DNA of 64,000 nt from Cichorium intybus (taxonomy: Eukaryota; Streptophyta; Magnoliopsida; Asterales; Asteraceae), in contig CM042016.1 of assembly GCA_023525715.1 (NCBI GenBank), forward strand, positions 78,475,382-78,539,381, given 5' to 3'. The notes under the pieces are model-generated. The model made no database searches. It was given only the letters and a program-made list of their open reading frames with translations, and was not told the origin of the DNA. Position numbers and translations under genes: made by a program. This document shows positions 46,826 to 57,809 of the stretch, piece by piece (the stretch's first letter is position 1; each line of letters starts with the position of its first letter).

Positions 46826-47422
46826 TTTAAAATTTTAAGTATTCTTTGAAAATTATGTTTAACCATTAATTCTATTAAACACGCAATGATTCAGTGTTAA
46901 TAATCAATTTAAACAATCATCCATTAAATTTTGAAGCATTTTAAACTTTGTGTTTAGCTATTAATCCTATTGAGCATGCAAGCATTCAATGTCATTCATT
47001 AATCTAAACAATCATATAATACTAAAATTCACTATTTTTTGTGTTTAGCTATTAATCCTATTGAGCATGCAAACATTCTATGTCAATCATTAATCAAAAC
47101 AATCATATAATACTAAAATTCACAATTTAGCATATCAAGAAATCTAATTTTAGAAAAAAAAACATCACGACCGTCGCGACGCGGAACACTAGAAAATGCG
47201 ACGTGGCAATCAACAGAACACGATCATAACAGGGACGACGCGCGGCGTGGCACACTAGGATTCGCGACGCGGTCAAAACCCTAATGATCATAACTGTATA
47301 GAAGACTGTGACACGACCATTCAAGGATCGCGGCGCGGACGTCGACAGATTCGATAATTCAAAGGAAATAAAAGATTTGTAACAGATCTAATCGAATCTA
47401 AATAGTACAAAATCATGATAAA
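45846..47422 (-). other. C2 leader, no gene
   Basis: No convincing coding region. It contains the AT microsatellite at 46747-46823, two near copies of ttagctattaatcctattgagc around 46955 and 47045, and a CpG-rich segment at 47160-47345 with cgcgacgcgg words. Confidence 0.6.
46747..46823. repeat. AT microsatellite, about 76 bp
   Basis: Perfect alternating AT tract. Confidence 0.97.
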
Positions 47423-47431
47423 GTGATACCA
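47423..47431 (-). other. Primer-binding site of C2
   Basis: The minus strand reads TGGTATCAC one base after the LTR end, matching the start of the Met-initiator site. Confidence 0.75.
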
Positions 47432-47432
47432 C

Positions 47433-48105
47433 TGTTGGAATACGATAGCATAAAAAAAACGTAGCGGAAACAAAAATCAAAATCGTATTCAACCAGGATC
47501 ACAGAATCACACACACTTTTGTAACTGTAAAATCAAGAGGGTTCAAGAAATACCTTTTAAATCTCAGATCTGATCTTGTTAGGATGACTAGAGCCCAAAG
47601 TAGAACTCCTCTAATGTAATCGCACCTAAGACAACGATCCAGCACCCGTTGATGTAGTATATACCTTTGCTTGAAGTTTTAGCACGTAATACTGAGGGTT
47701 TTGAAAGAAATCGCCCGTATACCGAGGGGTGGAAGGTGGGTGATGAAAATTAGGGTTTTGGCAGCCCCTACAACTCAGATCTAGGGTTGTATTTATAATG
47801 ATCCTCATCCTTATCTCCTCCCTTGTGGATAATGACTATTTGAAATTCAAACGATTGATAATTTCACTTTAGTCCTTTATCCTTTTTAAGTTTCTAATTA
47901 ATATACCTTTACTTTGGTATATTAATAAACTTAACCATTAAGTTTCTAATTAATATACCTTTACTTTGGTATATTAATAAACTTAACCCCTCAAGTTTAT
48001 TTTCGATCTCTTTTAGCTAAATCCTCTCTTGCGTGTAACCCAAAAGGACCCTACTATTTATAGTAATATTGCCAACTTTTTATAACGATGGGCATATAAC
48101 CAATA
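47433..48105 (-). repeat. 5' LTR of C2, 673 bp
   Basis: TGTTGGAATACG at 47433 to ATAACCAATA at 48105, where ...CCAACA is expected, so the sense start TG has probably mutated to TA. Includes the 52-bp tandem pair at 47888-47990. The partial copy at 11957-12398 confirms the extent. Confidence 0.85.
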
Positions 48106-48838
48106 ATTCGGACCCAAGCTCACCCCTTCCTTGGAGAAACCTGAAGCAGACATCACACTTTATCGACAAATGATTGGTTCACTTCTTTACCTTACTTTTA
48201 GTCGACCTGATATTATGTTTGCTGTATGTTATTGTGCTAGGTATCAGGCTAATCCAAGAGAGCCACATATCACTGCTGTGAAGAACATATTTCGATATCT
48301 AAAGCGAAAAACACCACTTGGACTGTGGTATCCATCAGGATCTGGCTTTTTGGTACAAGCTTACTTAGACGCGGATATTGGTGGATGTGGACTCGATCGG
48401 AAGAGCACCTCAGGAGGATGTCAACTTCTGGATGGCAAACTCGTGAGCTGGCAATCTAGAAAGCAGACATGTGTTTCACTCTCAATAGCTGAAGCGAAGT
48501 ATATCGTAATTGCATCGTGTACTTCTCAGATAATTTGGATTCAAAACTAACTAAGAGACTATGGGATCAGTATGAAACGTATTCTATTTTACTGTGATTC
48601 CAAAAGTGCAATTTGAATCTGTCACAACCCTATGCAACATTCAAAGACAAAGCACATCACACTTACATATCAGTTCAACAAGGATCTTGTTGAAGATGGC
48701 AACATTGAAGTCCATTTTGAGCGATCAATAGACCATCTAGCCGATATCTTCACCAAGGTCTTACCTAAACCTACTTTTAATCGCATCTTACAAGTGTTTG
48801 GAATGATTGAGGCTGAATCGGTTCCGAAATCAACTTAA
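48106..48838 (+). pseudogene. Sirevirus-like copia RNase H fragment
   Basis: Open from the C2 boundary: ITLYRQMIGSLLYLTFSRPD, AVKNIFRYLKRKTPLGLWYP, AYLDADIGGCGLDRKSTSGG, KLVSWQSRKQTCVSLSIAEA and ASCTSQIIWIQN. Stops at 48548-48550 and 48614-48616, then KTKHITLTYQFNKDLV and LADIFTKVLPKPTF to a final TAA at 48836-48838. The style is that of Sireviruses, which carry an extra ORF downstream of pol; that fits the neighbours. The rest of pol is absent. Confidence 0.82.
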
Positions 48839-49354
48839 GAACTTGAAGTCATTGGTCATATTCCGAATGGTTCAGAATCTCTGAATGCTTCAGAATTGTT
48901 CTGTATATCCTTTGTATAATGGTTATTTATTTTTTCTTATTTTTCTTTAAGTTTTTTTTATCAAAAATACCAAAAATATTTTCTTTAAGATTTTCTTATT
49001 TTACCTTATCAATATATCAAAAATACTCTCTCATAAAGTTTTTTTGTTTTCTTTTCTTTAATGTTTTTTGTTTTGTTATTATTTAAAGGCCAAAAAGATT
49101 TTCCTTTTATTTTTTACTTCTATCTATTTTGAATTTTTACTCAAAAACTCCAAAATGATTTTAACTTATTCTCTTTATCACTCTTTGTGCGTGCTACATT
49201 CTCATTCTACAGGCTAAACGAAATCAAACCAAAAAGCAGGCAGTTTTCATTGATAGAGGAAGAGCGTACAGAACATCAAAAGAAAATTACAACATCTTCC
49301 TAAAGTTTGTAAAACCGCCACATGGGGGATCACCAAGGTGGAACGACTGGTGGA
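48839..49354 (+). other. T-rich spacer, no gene
   Basis: Downstream of the RNase H stop; repeated ttttctt motifs and no coding signal. Confidence 0.5.
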
Positions 49355-50463
49355 TATGACACGCCTAGGTCATCGTGCGGTCAAAAATAAAGAAAAACCT
49401 AACACACACACTAGCATAGTGGTAGTCAGGGTCGATCCGCAGGAGCTCCGTGGTCAGACCAGATGACAGATTACCAACTTGTAGTGTCACGCTACAGTCG
49501 GAGGACCTAGTTTCTAAGTTATCAACTACTAATACCCAAAAGCAATAACCAAACAAAGTCAAGCCAAGCATAAGCTAAACTCAACTCAAACAAGCCTAGT
49601 TACTTTCTGAAATCAGAAGTGCATCTCTGAATCAGAAGCAATCAAAGGCATCCAAAACATCCAAACAAAACAAGGTATAACCTAAACCAATAGCTATAGT
49701 CCAACTGAACAGTTACTGGCCAAAGTTCAATACCTAAAGCTAACCTAGTCGGCTACTGATTTCAGCAAGGGAAACAGTCTCAAACAAGGTCAAAATAACA
49801 TCCAAACACAATCCAAACAAACACAATCAAACATAAGCATCAAAACACCGAAAAACTAAGAGTACTTGTAACCAAATGCTTTCATTAACCAAAAACCGAA
49901 TTCCAAACATCCAATACAGTAACCAATGATGTAAAACAGAAAACTAAAGTGCTCAAGGTCAGTGGTTGTCACTCCCAAAGACTTTAGCTACAAATACTAC
50001 TTGCTACTAAGATGAAATTAAATTCTAAAACATAAAATACCAATTGAGATGTTGTTGAAACGAAATCTTGGAGTCAAAGAGCTTCAAGGTCGATTTTACA
50101 CACGGTCTTTGCTAGGGTTTTCGGTTGGAATTGCCTCTATTTATAGTTGCAATTTTCCCGCAGCCGCGCCACGCAAATGAGGATTCTGCGGCGCGCGTCC
50201 TTATCAGATCCCGTTTTCTCGGCATTTGAATGTGTTCCACCGCCGTTGACCCACGTCGTGCGTTGTTAATTCCCGCGGCTCGCGTACGTATTTCCTTGAT
50301 TTTTCATTCCTTTCCAAACTTCCTCAATTTGCACGCTTTTAGTCCCTGTTTTCATTATTTTCTTCCAAACAAGTCCTGGCACGAAAAGTGAGAATACCAA
50401 GATATATCTGATATAATTTCATCAAGAATAGGGCTCAACAACGCCTAAAATACTTGATATCAC
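49355..50463 (-). repeat. LTR-like unit with minus-strand promoter
   Basis: Left edge TGACACGCCTAGG recurs at 63412, with about 70 bp of similarity including gtggtagtcagg. On the minus strand CTATAAATAGAGG (about 50135-50147) is a strong TATA box followed by AACCCTAGC and long non-coding sequence, the layout of an LTR U3-R-U5. The right edge near TGATATCAAG (50463) lies inside the 3' end of the Agenet ORF. No 5-bp duplication was found at the proposed edges, so boundaries are tentative. Confidence 0.45.
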
Positions 50464-50839
50464 TAGGAGTTGTCAGGATACGCAGCTCACTTTCGTCCAT
50501 GAAAAGCTGCGTCCCATCTGCCAGCATCACATGGAACTGGTTGTGGGCGGTTGTTCTTGAGATCGCCGCAGGCCACCAACCCCGACGGTACCAGACCTCA
50601 ACGAGGTCAAAGTGCTTGAATTCCACCAAGATCTTTGGTGGAACGGGTTGTAGAAAAGGAAACCCCACATGGACCGTCATGGGTCCGCCGGTGTCTCCGT
50701 CGGTCAGAGTTGTCAGCCACACCTCGTATCGGTGGTTCCACACTCCAGAGACGACACCACCATAAACACCTCCAGCGAACTCTCCTTCTTGAATCTTAAC
50801 CTCCACCTTGTCGTAATGGTTGAAATGACGTTGTGCCAT
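50435..50839 (-). CDS. Tandem Agenet-domain protein, apparently 3'-truncated
   Basis: 134 codons. Residues ~6-68 (HYDKVEVKIQEGEFAGGVYG, YEVWLTT, PFLQPVPP) and ~72-120 (FKHFDLVEVWYRRGWWPAAI, FHVMLADG, FMDESELR) are two plant Agenet (Tudor-like) repeats, which in plants bind histone marks or act in chromatin and RNA transport. The ATG at 50839 follows a plausible short leader and TATA box. Usual family members continue after the LR segment; here the frame passes into the LTR-like unit and stops 14 codons later (TPSDIKYFRRC). It sits antisense between Sirevirus-like RNase H and the accessory ORF. It may be a truncated host gene, a pseudogene or a captured fragment. Confidence 0.75.
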   Translation of the reverse strand: MAQRHFNHYDKVEVKIQEGEFAGGVYGGVVSGVWNHRYEVWLTTLTDGDTGGPMTVHVGFPFLQPVPPKILVEFKHFDLVEVWYRRGWWPAAISRTTAHNQFHVMLADGTQLFMDESELRILTTPSDIKYFRRC

Positions 50840-50910
50840 CTGTGTGTTATTTTTTTCTCTTGTTTTGCTCTTTTCTTTCTGATGTGAGTTTTATCGCTAC
50901 GTTTCTTCTC

Positions 50911-50920
50911 CTTTTATAGG
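50911..50920 (-). promoter_or_regulatory. TATA box of the Agenet gene
   Basis: The minus strand reads CCTATAAAAG about 72 bp upstream of the ATG, followed by a pyrimidine-to-purine rich leader. Confidence 0.55.
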
Positions 50921-50939
50921 TATGAAAATGGTCGATTAA

Positions 50940-52340
50940 TCTTCCCCTTTATGGCGTTAATTAACTCATTGTGGGTAATTATGAGAGTGACAGACTTTTA
51001 ATGCCATCATCAAAGCAAGATCGTGTCAGGGAAGGTTGATTAGACGGGTCTTCGTATCCGCCTGCATACTTAATGGTTTCTACATAACTTTTTGACACCT
51101 GTACTAGAAGTTTACGGTGCCTTCATCATTTGAGCAACTGACGTGTTTCTCCTTTTATTTTATTTTCTATCTATTCAAAAACACAAAAGTAATTTATTTC
51201 TTTCGACTGTAACTTGAATTGACGAAAAATTTCTTTGTACATTTTCTAGTACCTTTACATGTCGTCCTATGATTATCGAAATCAAACCAATTTCGATATA
51301 CGGCTTCAGAAACTCTAGTCAAAGATTGCAATTCATTATAACCATGATGCGCTGTGAGACTCCCAACCTCTCTTGACCCATCTCTTAAAATTCTCCATCA
51401 CACTCATTTCCATGTAAACGTAAGCCTTATGAAGGTTCTTAGAATTACCACTGAGGATTGATGGTTACACAATCACTGTGTTCATGATCTCGTAATTGTT
51501 ACCACCACATTTCCGAGTGAAACCAAAAATCCAAACAACCATTATGAATTGACGATTTCTATTGCGAAATCTCAAGTTTTCATTTCCTGAGTGATCTTAA
51601 TGAAATATACTAGCCCTAAGTTATTTCTTCCCAAAAGATCCAGTTGTTGTTGTTTTTTTTTTTTTTTTTTGAGATTTCCTATAACACCACAATCACTTTT
51701 AAATAACACCTACCATACTTGTTATTAATGGCTACACTGGTCAAACAAGTACTTTCTTCCGATTTCGAACTTATGTCAAGTTTCGGAATCCGTTGGAAGC
51801 AAAGCCACCCAAACAACTCAACCTTTAAAAGATGCCTTTTACTGATTCTCAAAAGTCAAGTAATCGTACTTCAACGGGACGCCACCCAAGCACTTCCGAA
51901 TCTCTCTTGATTCCAAAGGAAGAGATCGTTTCCCGAGATCCATCTCCTTTCATGTCATTCCGACATCACAGATTCCCAGATTTTAATATTGTTTTATTTC
52001 TTTTCATTTGGCACACTCTTGCACAAAAATCAATCTTGATTTTTCTAACTCTGGTTTCTTGACGAAAAATCTTATTTGGCACTTTTCAGAGATATTCAAA
52101 ATGGTGACTCATCACTATTAGAGGACACATGGATAAAAAGTTTCAACAGGCCTGAAGTTTCAAATTCAAAATGTCATCATTAACGTGAATATGTTTCAAC
52201 GTCATTATCACGTTAGTTGTTTTCTCGCATTTCACGCGCCTGACAAGGCGACTTTAGGGGTAACTTATCATTATGGTGAGATATTTGGGGAAACGAAACC
52301 TGTATCCTTGGCCATTTTCTCTCTCCACATTAATTTCTAA
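50940..52340. other. Intergenic stretch, no gene
   Basis: Lies between the divergently oriented Agenet gene and accessory ORF. A 22-base T run occurs at 51650-51671. No convincing protein; the short frames here lack recognisable motifs. Confidence 0.5.
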
Positions 52341-52343
52341 AGA

Positions 52344-52353
52344 TATATAAAGG
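52344..52353 (+). promoter_or_regulatory. TATA box upstream of accessory ORF 1
   Basis: tatataaagg followed by CT-rich leader (ctctctctttactgctcac) and an ATG in good context at 52445 (caacaatggcgg). Suggests the ORF can be transcribed independently. Confidence 0.55.
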
Positions 52354-52444
52354 TTTTGACGGTTTCTCTCTCTTTACTGCTCACATTCCCTCTCCATAGC
52401 ATTCATCTTCTCTCTCGTGTTCATGTTCTTCAAAGCTCTCAACA

Positions 52445-54999
52445 ATGGCGGGTTCTTCTTCTGTGAATGAACAAACAGCTTCAACACTCATGTTGAAAAT
52501 CAAACCGAATCAGAATATGCTGATTGATCTTGACTCGTCGCGCTACAATGAGAGCATTCGTCTGATGATTGAATACTCGAAATACTCGAGGATCTCTGAG
52601 GCTCTGACAAAATCCGCAACTGTTCCAATCTCTTATCTCTCCGCTACTTACTCAATGGCTTTCTACAATAAAAAGGACGAGTTTATCACATTCGAGATTG
52701 CCTCTGCCGAAATTCGTGTCTCAAAATCTCGTTTTAGCAAATTGCTAGGGTTTGCAGACAAGTAAAATTGGTTGATCCTGAATCCATTCAACCGGTGGTC
52801 CTATATAAGGTATTTTATCAGATGGGATACAAAGGAGATATCGAATTGCTATCCAAGTTTACGAAGAAAGCCCTACCTCCCTTTTGGAATGTGCTTTTCA
52901 CTATTTTGTTCAAAATATTTTCTGAAAGAACTTCAGGATCTGATAGTGCAAGTAAGCCATTCTATACTATCATTTATGGTCTTTACAACGACATCAACTT
53001 GGATTACGACTCAGTTCTTTGAAATCACTTCACTGAGAGCATAACTTACAAGAATTGTCACAAAAAAATCTCTTGTGCTCGCTATCGGACTATTGTAGTG
53101 CAATGGGCAATTTCTGAGAACGACATCCGAATCATTACCGACTCTGTCATGGGTGTCATTCCAGTTCTTCCGACAGGTACTTTTGTCACCACTAAAGCAG
53201 AAGATTTTGAATTCATTGGTTCGATACCATTGGCAATGACAAACAGGGTTCCGAATGATGTCCAATGTGTTACTGCATACTGTCAACTACCACCATCTGG
53301 AGATCGTGAAATCACTTCTCAACTTCAGAGAGATTTCGATAAGCTTGAAAATCCTAGAAAAGTTGTGAAACGAAAAGGAAGGGGCTTGACTTCTGAAACA
53401 GTCAAGCAGTCCAAGCCAAGCAAGAAGACTAAGAAGACCAAAAATCTAAGAAGACCAAAAATCCGACTCCACCTTCGGACCATGAGGAATCGGAAGGTAG
53501 TATTCTTTCCGATCATGTAAAAGGCGCTACGGGTCCGAACGAAGAAGAAGATGACACTGGAAACACAGTCCACAAACCTCTATCTCCTCCACACGATCCC
53601 AGTCCCAAAACCACTCCAAATTGAACTCTGATACCCACTCCCAATAATTCTCCATCTCCATCCCAGAAAACATCACTAAAACCTACTCCTCCAAATTCAC
53701 CTCCTCACTCACCCAAACCTACTCCCCAAAATTCCCACTCACCATCACCCAAGCACACCAACATACCTTCTCCTACCCATCTATCACCTTCCCCAGAAGA
53801 AATGCTATTCTATGATGAGCATGATGAAATAGACTCGCTCTTCACTACTCGTCTTCATGTTCATGATGATGAAGCTCCGATTACGCAAAGGCAATTTAAA
53901 GAGCTTTCGGAAAAGTTGGATTCACACATTGAATCCTCCAAGGCTCCTACTACATCCGACTCGGAATCCCAGTTGACGGCTCACAAGACCTCTGTGGAGA
54001 CATTGGTCAGTGAAAACGTCAAGATTCTTGGTGACTTTGCTATGCTGATGGAGAAATCTGAAAGGTATATGACGGAAATGACCATAACTGTCAGAAGACT
54101 ACAAACTGACGTTCTTAAGTTTATGCAGGATTTCCGAGATGCTCACCAATCGAACAATACTCAGATGCAGAAGGTGATTTCTAGCTTCAGAGAATCACTG
54201 AAAGCAGAGAAGGACGCACTCTTTGCTGTTCGTTCGGAAATGAAAAAGAAATTTTCTAAGTTGACTACATCCCTTGATGCTAAGGCAGAGCAACTAAATA
54301 AAGATCTTGCCTTGGAAAATGATGTCATGGATCAATTGGCTTCCAAAACGACGAACATTCAAATTCTCAAGGCAGACCTCAGACACACTTCGGCAGTCCT
54401 TGCCTAGGCCGTCTCTCAAAGCAAAGCCCTTCGGAACTGTGCTTTCGAAATTGACTCCTATCTCTGAAGGATTGTAGAAGAGGGTGATCCAATCCTCACT
54501 ACTCATGTTCATGGTCACCTTACGAATAAGCTACATCCTGTTCTTACTCTGCTAGGAAATTTAAAGGGTGTTTCGGAAGGCGATGCCACTCTGAAACAAG
54601 GAGTAGACGAGAACGAAGGAACTCGAAATGATGACATGAATGATGAAAATCCGACCAAGCCCTTCTTCTCAACTGTTCACAAAGCGAATGAACCAGGGAC
54701 CAAGCAGTCTGCTGATGAGGTTGTGAAGCTTGATGTTGAAGTTGCCTCTCGTCTAGACAAACAACCCTTGTATAAACCACTGACAACAATTTCCAATATC
54801 AGTAGTCGGAAAAATGGAAAGATTGACAATGCACATTGGAATGTGGTTTTTAGTTCAAGAGAGAATGGTTCAGTAGTTCGGAAGGTATTCCATCTAACAG
54901 AGAAGCATCTGTTCCGAACTACAGCCCTAATACACATCCTCCAAATTGTCAAACATAAGTCTGCCAAAAAAACTGTGGGGGACATCAAGTGCTTCACAG
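52445..54999 (+). pseudogene. Sirevirus-like accessory/env-like ORF 1, broken
   Basis: Segments in order: N-terminal domain MAGSSSVNEQTAST to SKSRFSKLLGFADK (52445-52765); after a frameshift, VDPESIQPVVLYKVFYQMGY to a basic run KPSKKTKKTKN (52768-53520, stop at 53020-53022); after another frameshift, a Pro/Ser-rich linker (53600-53790) and a long heptad-rich coiled coil (about 53802-54400); then a C-terminal region to 54999 with stops at 54405-54407 and about 54463. The C-terminus continues after C4 at 57665. Position downstream of RNase H and before the PPT fits the extra ORF of Sireviruses. Function unknown. Confidence 0.65.
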
Positions 55000-55380
55000 T
55001 GTTAGGTGAATATTTGGTTGGTGAATATTTTTCTTTTCAAAGGTTGGTGAAGCAATATTCAAAGGGTTGGTGAATATGTTGAAAAACAACTCCACATTCA
55101 CATTGATATATGTATATTATATACACACTCAAATGTATATAAATAGGGAGCTTCACTTGAGTTTTAGATGCACCACAACACACAATACATGTAAAGGATT
55201 GAGTGTGTATCTCTTGTAATCTCCTCAGTCAAATAAAATCTAGTTGTTACCCGTGGATGTAGGATTGACACCGAATCCGAACCACGTAAAATCCTTGTGT
55301 TATCTTTTGCTTTATTTTCGTGAGTTTGTGTGTGTGTGATAGTGTGTTTCCGTTGCGTGTACCCTGTCCGATTCCTAACA
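55000..55380 (+). repeat. 5' LTR of C4
   Basis: TGTTAGGTGAATATTTGG to ATTCCTAACA. TATA box tataaatagggag near 55137-55149, then a short R/U5. Confidence 0.95.
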
Positions 55381-55382
55381 AC

Positions 55383-55394
55383 TGGTATCAGAGC
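55383..55394 (+). other. Primer-binding site of C4
   Basis: tggtatcagagc, perfect Met-initiator match two bases after the LTR. Confidence 0.95.
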
Positions 55395-55576
55395 TTCGGG
55401 TTTTGGAGGAGGTCTCGGTTTTAGAAATTAGAGTATGCTCTGTGGTTGCAGTTTTGTCTGATCTTCCACATCAGAAACTAATTTCTATTAATCGTATTAA
55501 AGGTATCTCGGTACTTTGAAGGGTACTGTTCAGTCACACAAAAGTACTATAAAATATTTGTCTCTTGTTTGTCGTA

Positions 55577-56395
55577 ATGGCTGAAGACAAGGTTGTAATC
55601 GAGAAGTTCAATGGTTCTGACTTTAGCTGGTGGAAAATGCAATTAGAAGCATTGCTATGTCAGAAAGATTTGGACGTGGTACTTAGAGACAAACCAGAGA
55701 AAATGGAAAAAGCTGCTGAAGATGCGTGGAACTCAAAGGACAAGAAAGCTAAGGCAGTTATTACATTGTCGTTGGAAAGGAGCGTCACTTTCAACATCAT
55801 GAAGGAAACCACGGCGCGTGGTATGATGGATGATATGACGAACATGTATGAGAAACCGTCGGCGGCTAACAAGGTGTTCTTGATAAGGGAGCTGTTCACT
55901 ACAAGGATGAATGAGGAAGGCTCAGTTACTGTTCACATTAACAATCTAAATTCAATTCTGTCCAGATTGTCATCTGTGGGAATTAAATTTGATTACGAAA
56001 CTCAAGCTTCACTGCTACTAGCTTCACTACCTGATAGCTTGTTTGGAACAGTAACCGCTGTTACAAGTTCAATGGGGACCAATGGTATGACGTTTGAAGG
56101 GGTTCGATATTTGGTTCTAGGCGAGGATACCAGACACAAGAATCAAGGTGGCTTGTCTTTTTCTAGGTTATTAAATATCGGAAGAGGTAGAGGGAATAGC
56201 AGGAATAGTGGGAGCAGTGGGAGTCGGGGAAGAAGTTCATCTAGAACTTGGAAGAATGTGAAGTGCTGGAACTGCCAAAAGGTGGGACATGTTAAGAGTC
56301 AATGTCCAAAGAAAGAATTGAACATTGCTGGTACTGAGAGTGTGTCTGAGGATGATGCACTGATACTAAGTATGGAAAGTTCTATAGACTCTTAG
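55577..56395 (+). CDS. C4 Gag with zinc knuckle
   Basis: 272 codons from ATG 55577 (MAEDKVVIEKFNGSDFSWWK). UBN2-type gag: MQLEALLCQKDLDVVL, FLIRELFTTRMNEEGSV, HINNLNSILSRLSSVGI, ASLLLASLPDSL; then a Gly/Arg/Ser-rich stretch and the knuckle CWNCQKVGHVKSQC (residues about 233-246). Builds the particle and binds RNA. It ends at TAG 56393-56395, where the family usually has a Trp codon and reads on into protease. Confidence 0.88.
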   Translation: MAEDKVVIEKFNGSDFSWWKMQLEALLCQKDLDVVLRDKPEKMEKAAEDAWNSKDKKAKAVITLSLERSVTFNIMKETTARGMMDDMTNMYEKPSAANKVFLIRELFTTRMNEEGSVTVHINNLNSILSRLSSVGIKFDYETQASLLLASLPDSLFGTVTAVTSSMGTNGMTFEGVRYLVLGEDTRHKNQGGLSFSRLLNIGRGRGNSRNSGSSGSRGRSSSRTWKNVKCWNCQKVGHVKSQCPKKELNIAGTESVSEDDALILSMESSIDS

Positions 56396-57160
56396 GTCAT
56401 GGATTCAGGGGCTTTGTTTCACGCCATGGACAACAGAGAAACGATGGTGAATCTAAAAGAAGGAGATTTTGAGAAGGTACGATTAGCAAATGATGAGATG
56501 CTTTAAGTAACGGGCATGGGAGATATTGATCTCGTTACTTCATTGGGAACTACATGGAACCTGAGGAATGTCAAGGTGATTCCGGAGCTGAAGAAGAAAT
56601 TGATTTCTGTTGGTCAGCTGGATAAACAAGGACTAGAAGTAAGGTTTAGTGGTGGTACATGGAGGGTGGTCAATGGTAATTCGGTGATTGCTCAAGGTAT
56701 GAAGCGTGGGTCATTATATATGGTTGAGGTACCTGCTGAGGGAAGTATGACCGTCCCCGTTAAGCATGACAAAATCAGGTTCGCTAAATCTAGTGCTAAG
56801 AGAGTTCATTTTGCAAACATGAATTCTGGAGCAAAGGGGATGTTAGCTGAACGAGTCGGAAAGTCTAAACCATTCAGGGGATTTTGTCACAGTGGGAGCA
56901 CGAGGTGTGTTTCGGGTATAGTTACAAAGAGCCGTTGGGTTTTGAAGACTAAGACTGGAAAATTCTCTCCTGTTGGAAGTTTGCAAAGTTTGGAGAGTGT
57001 TAGTGGTCCTCGATGTATCTCTGGATCCGGTGGAGTGTCCAAGCCGGTTGAGACAGGGGATGAGTCGGTAGTGGTATTGACCACGGCTGAGTCGGTAGCG
57101 GGATTGGCTACGACTGAGTTGGAGCTTGTGGGAGCTTCAACTGGCCCTTTTAGTACTTGA
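56396..57160 (+). pseudogene. C4 protease remnant and chimeric tail
   Basis: VMDSGALFHAMDNRETMVNL is the copia protease start, where S of the usual SGAS is replaced by L; a TAA at 56503-56505 follows. From 56516 a 214-codon frame continues with protease end and pre-integrase blocks (LGTTWNLRNVKVIPELKKKL, ISVGQLDKQGLEVRF, GSLYMVEV) and then an unrelated tail rich in Ser, Gly, Val and Thr (SVSGPRCISGSGG, TTAESVAGLATTELELVG). Integrase, RT and RNase H are deleted. The tail is not recognised. Confidence 0.75.
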
Positions 57161-57271
57161 TAATGAGGGTGGCTGCAACTAGGAAATTGACTAAGTTTAG
57201 CTTGTTCTTGGGAACTGGAAGTTTGGAAGACTTGTTATGTTAGGAGATTGATGAGAGATGTTAAAAATATT

Positions 57272-57283
57272 CAAGTGGGAGAT
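57272..57283 (+). other. Polypurine tract of C4
   Basis: caagtgggagat directly before the 3' LTR. Confidence 0.85.
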
Positions 57284-57664
57284 TGTTAGGTGAATATTTG
57301 GTTGGTGAATATTTTTCTTTTCAAAGGTTGGTGAAGCAATATTCAAAGGGTTGGTGAATATGTTGAAAAACAACTCCACATTCACATTGATATATGTATA
57401 TTATATACACACTCAAATGTATATAAATAGGGAGCTTCACTTGAGTTTTAGATGCACCACAACACACAATACATGTAAAGGATTGAGTGTGTATCTCTTG
57501 TAATCTCCTCAGTCAAATAAAATCTAGTTGTTGCCCGTGGATGTAGGATTGACACCGAATCCGAACCACGTAAAATCCTTGTGTTATATTTTGCTTTATT
57601 TTCGTGAGTTTGTGTGTGTGTGATAGTGTGTTTCCGCTATGTGTACCCTGTCCGATTCCTAACA
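57284..57664 (+). repeat. 3' LTR of C4
   Basis: 381 bp, same length as the 5' LTR; changes seen at gttacc/gttgcc, tatctt/tatatt and three within cgttgcg/cgctatg. Confidence 0.95.
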
Positions 57665-57790
57665 CACAGACATGTTGGAATGGTACCTGGCTTTTCGAAA
57701 AAGACTTATGTCGACGATGCCAAATGTGTTCGAAGTGGCGAATCAGGAACCAAAGACAGAGCCTGAAGAACGATGATGCTCCTTTGTAAT
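57665..57790 (+). pseudogene. Accessory ORF 1, C-terminal end after C4
   Basis: Once the duplicated cacag is counted once, the frame before C4 (GDIKCFT) continues as DMLEWYLAFRKRL, MPNVFEVANQEP, KTEPEE to stops at 57774-57790. This confirms that C4 inserted within the ORF. Confidence 0.75.
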
Positions 57791-57797
57791 TTGACTC

Positions 57798-57809
57798 AAA
57801 GGGGGAGAT
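57798..57809 (+). other. Polypurine tract of the Sirevirus-like element
   Basis: aaagggggagat followed by TGTTAGG at 57810. Confidence 0.75.

Larger units (their letters stand above)
45488..48105 (-). mobile_element. Copia C2, 5' part
   Basis: On the minus strand: complete LTR (48105-47433), PBS (47431-47423), leader and the start of gag, cut at 45488 by C1. The 3' part of the same family is at 11957-13166; whether the two were one insertion is not proven. The right flank is Sirevirus-like pol. Confidence 0.8.
55000..57664 (+). mobile_element. Non-autonomous TNT1-like copia C4, 2665 bp
   Basis: Two 381-bp LTRs differing at about five positions, perfect target duplication cacag (54995-54999 and 57665-57669), perfect PBS and PPT. 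It keeps gag and protease but lacks integrase core, RT and RNase H, so it must rely on a helper. It splits accessory ORF 1. Confidence 0.95.

Noticed and set aside
49421..49450. tRNA-like B box (gggtcgatcc) suggesting a SINE
   Set aside because: No A box at proper spacing, no terminal A or T tail, and the unit has a TATA promoter on the other strand.
57604..57789. Plus-strand frame starting in the C4 LTR
   Set aside because: It begins in LTR sequence; the true coding signal after 57665 is the C-terminus of accessory ORF 1 in another frame.
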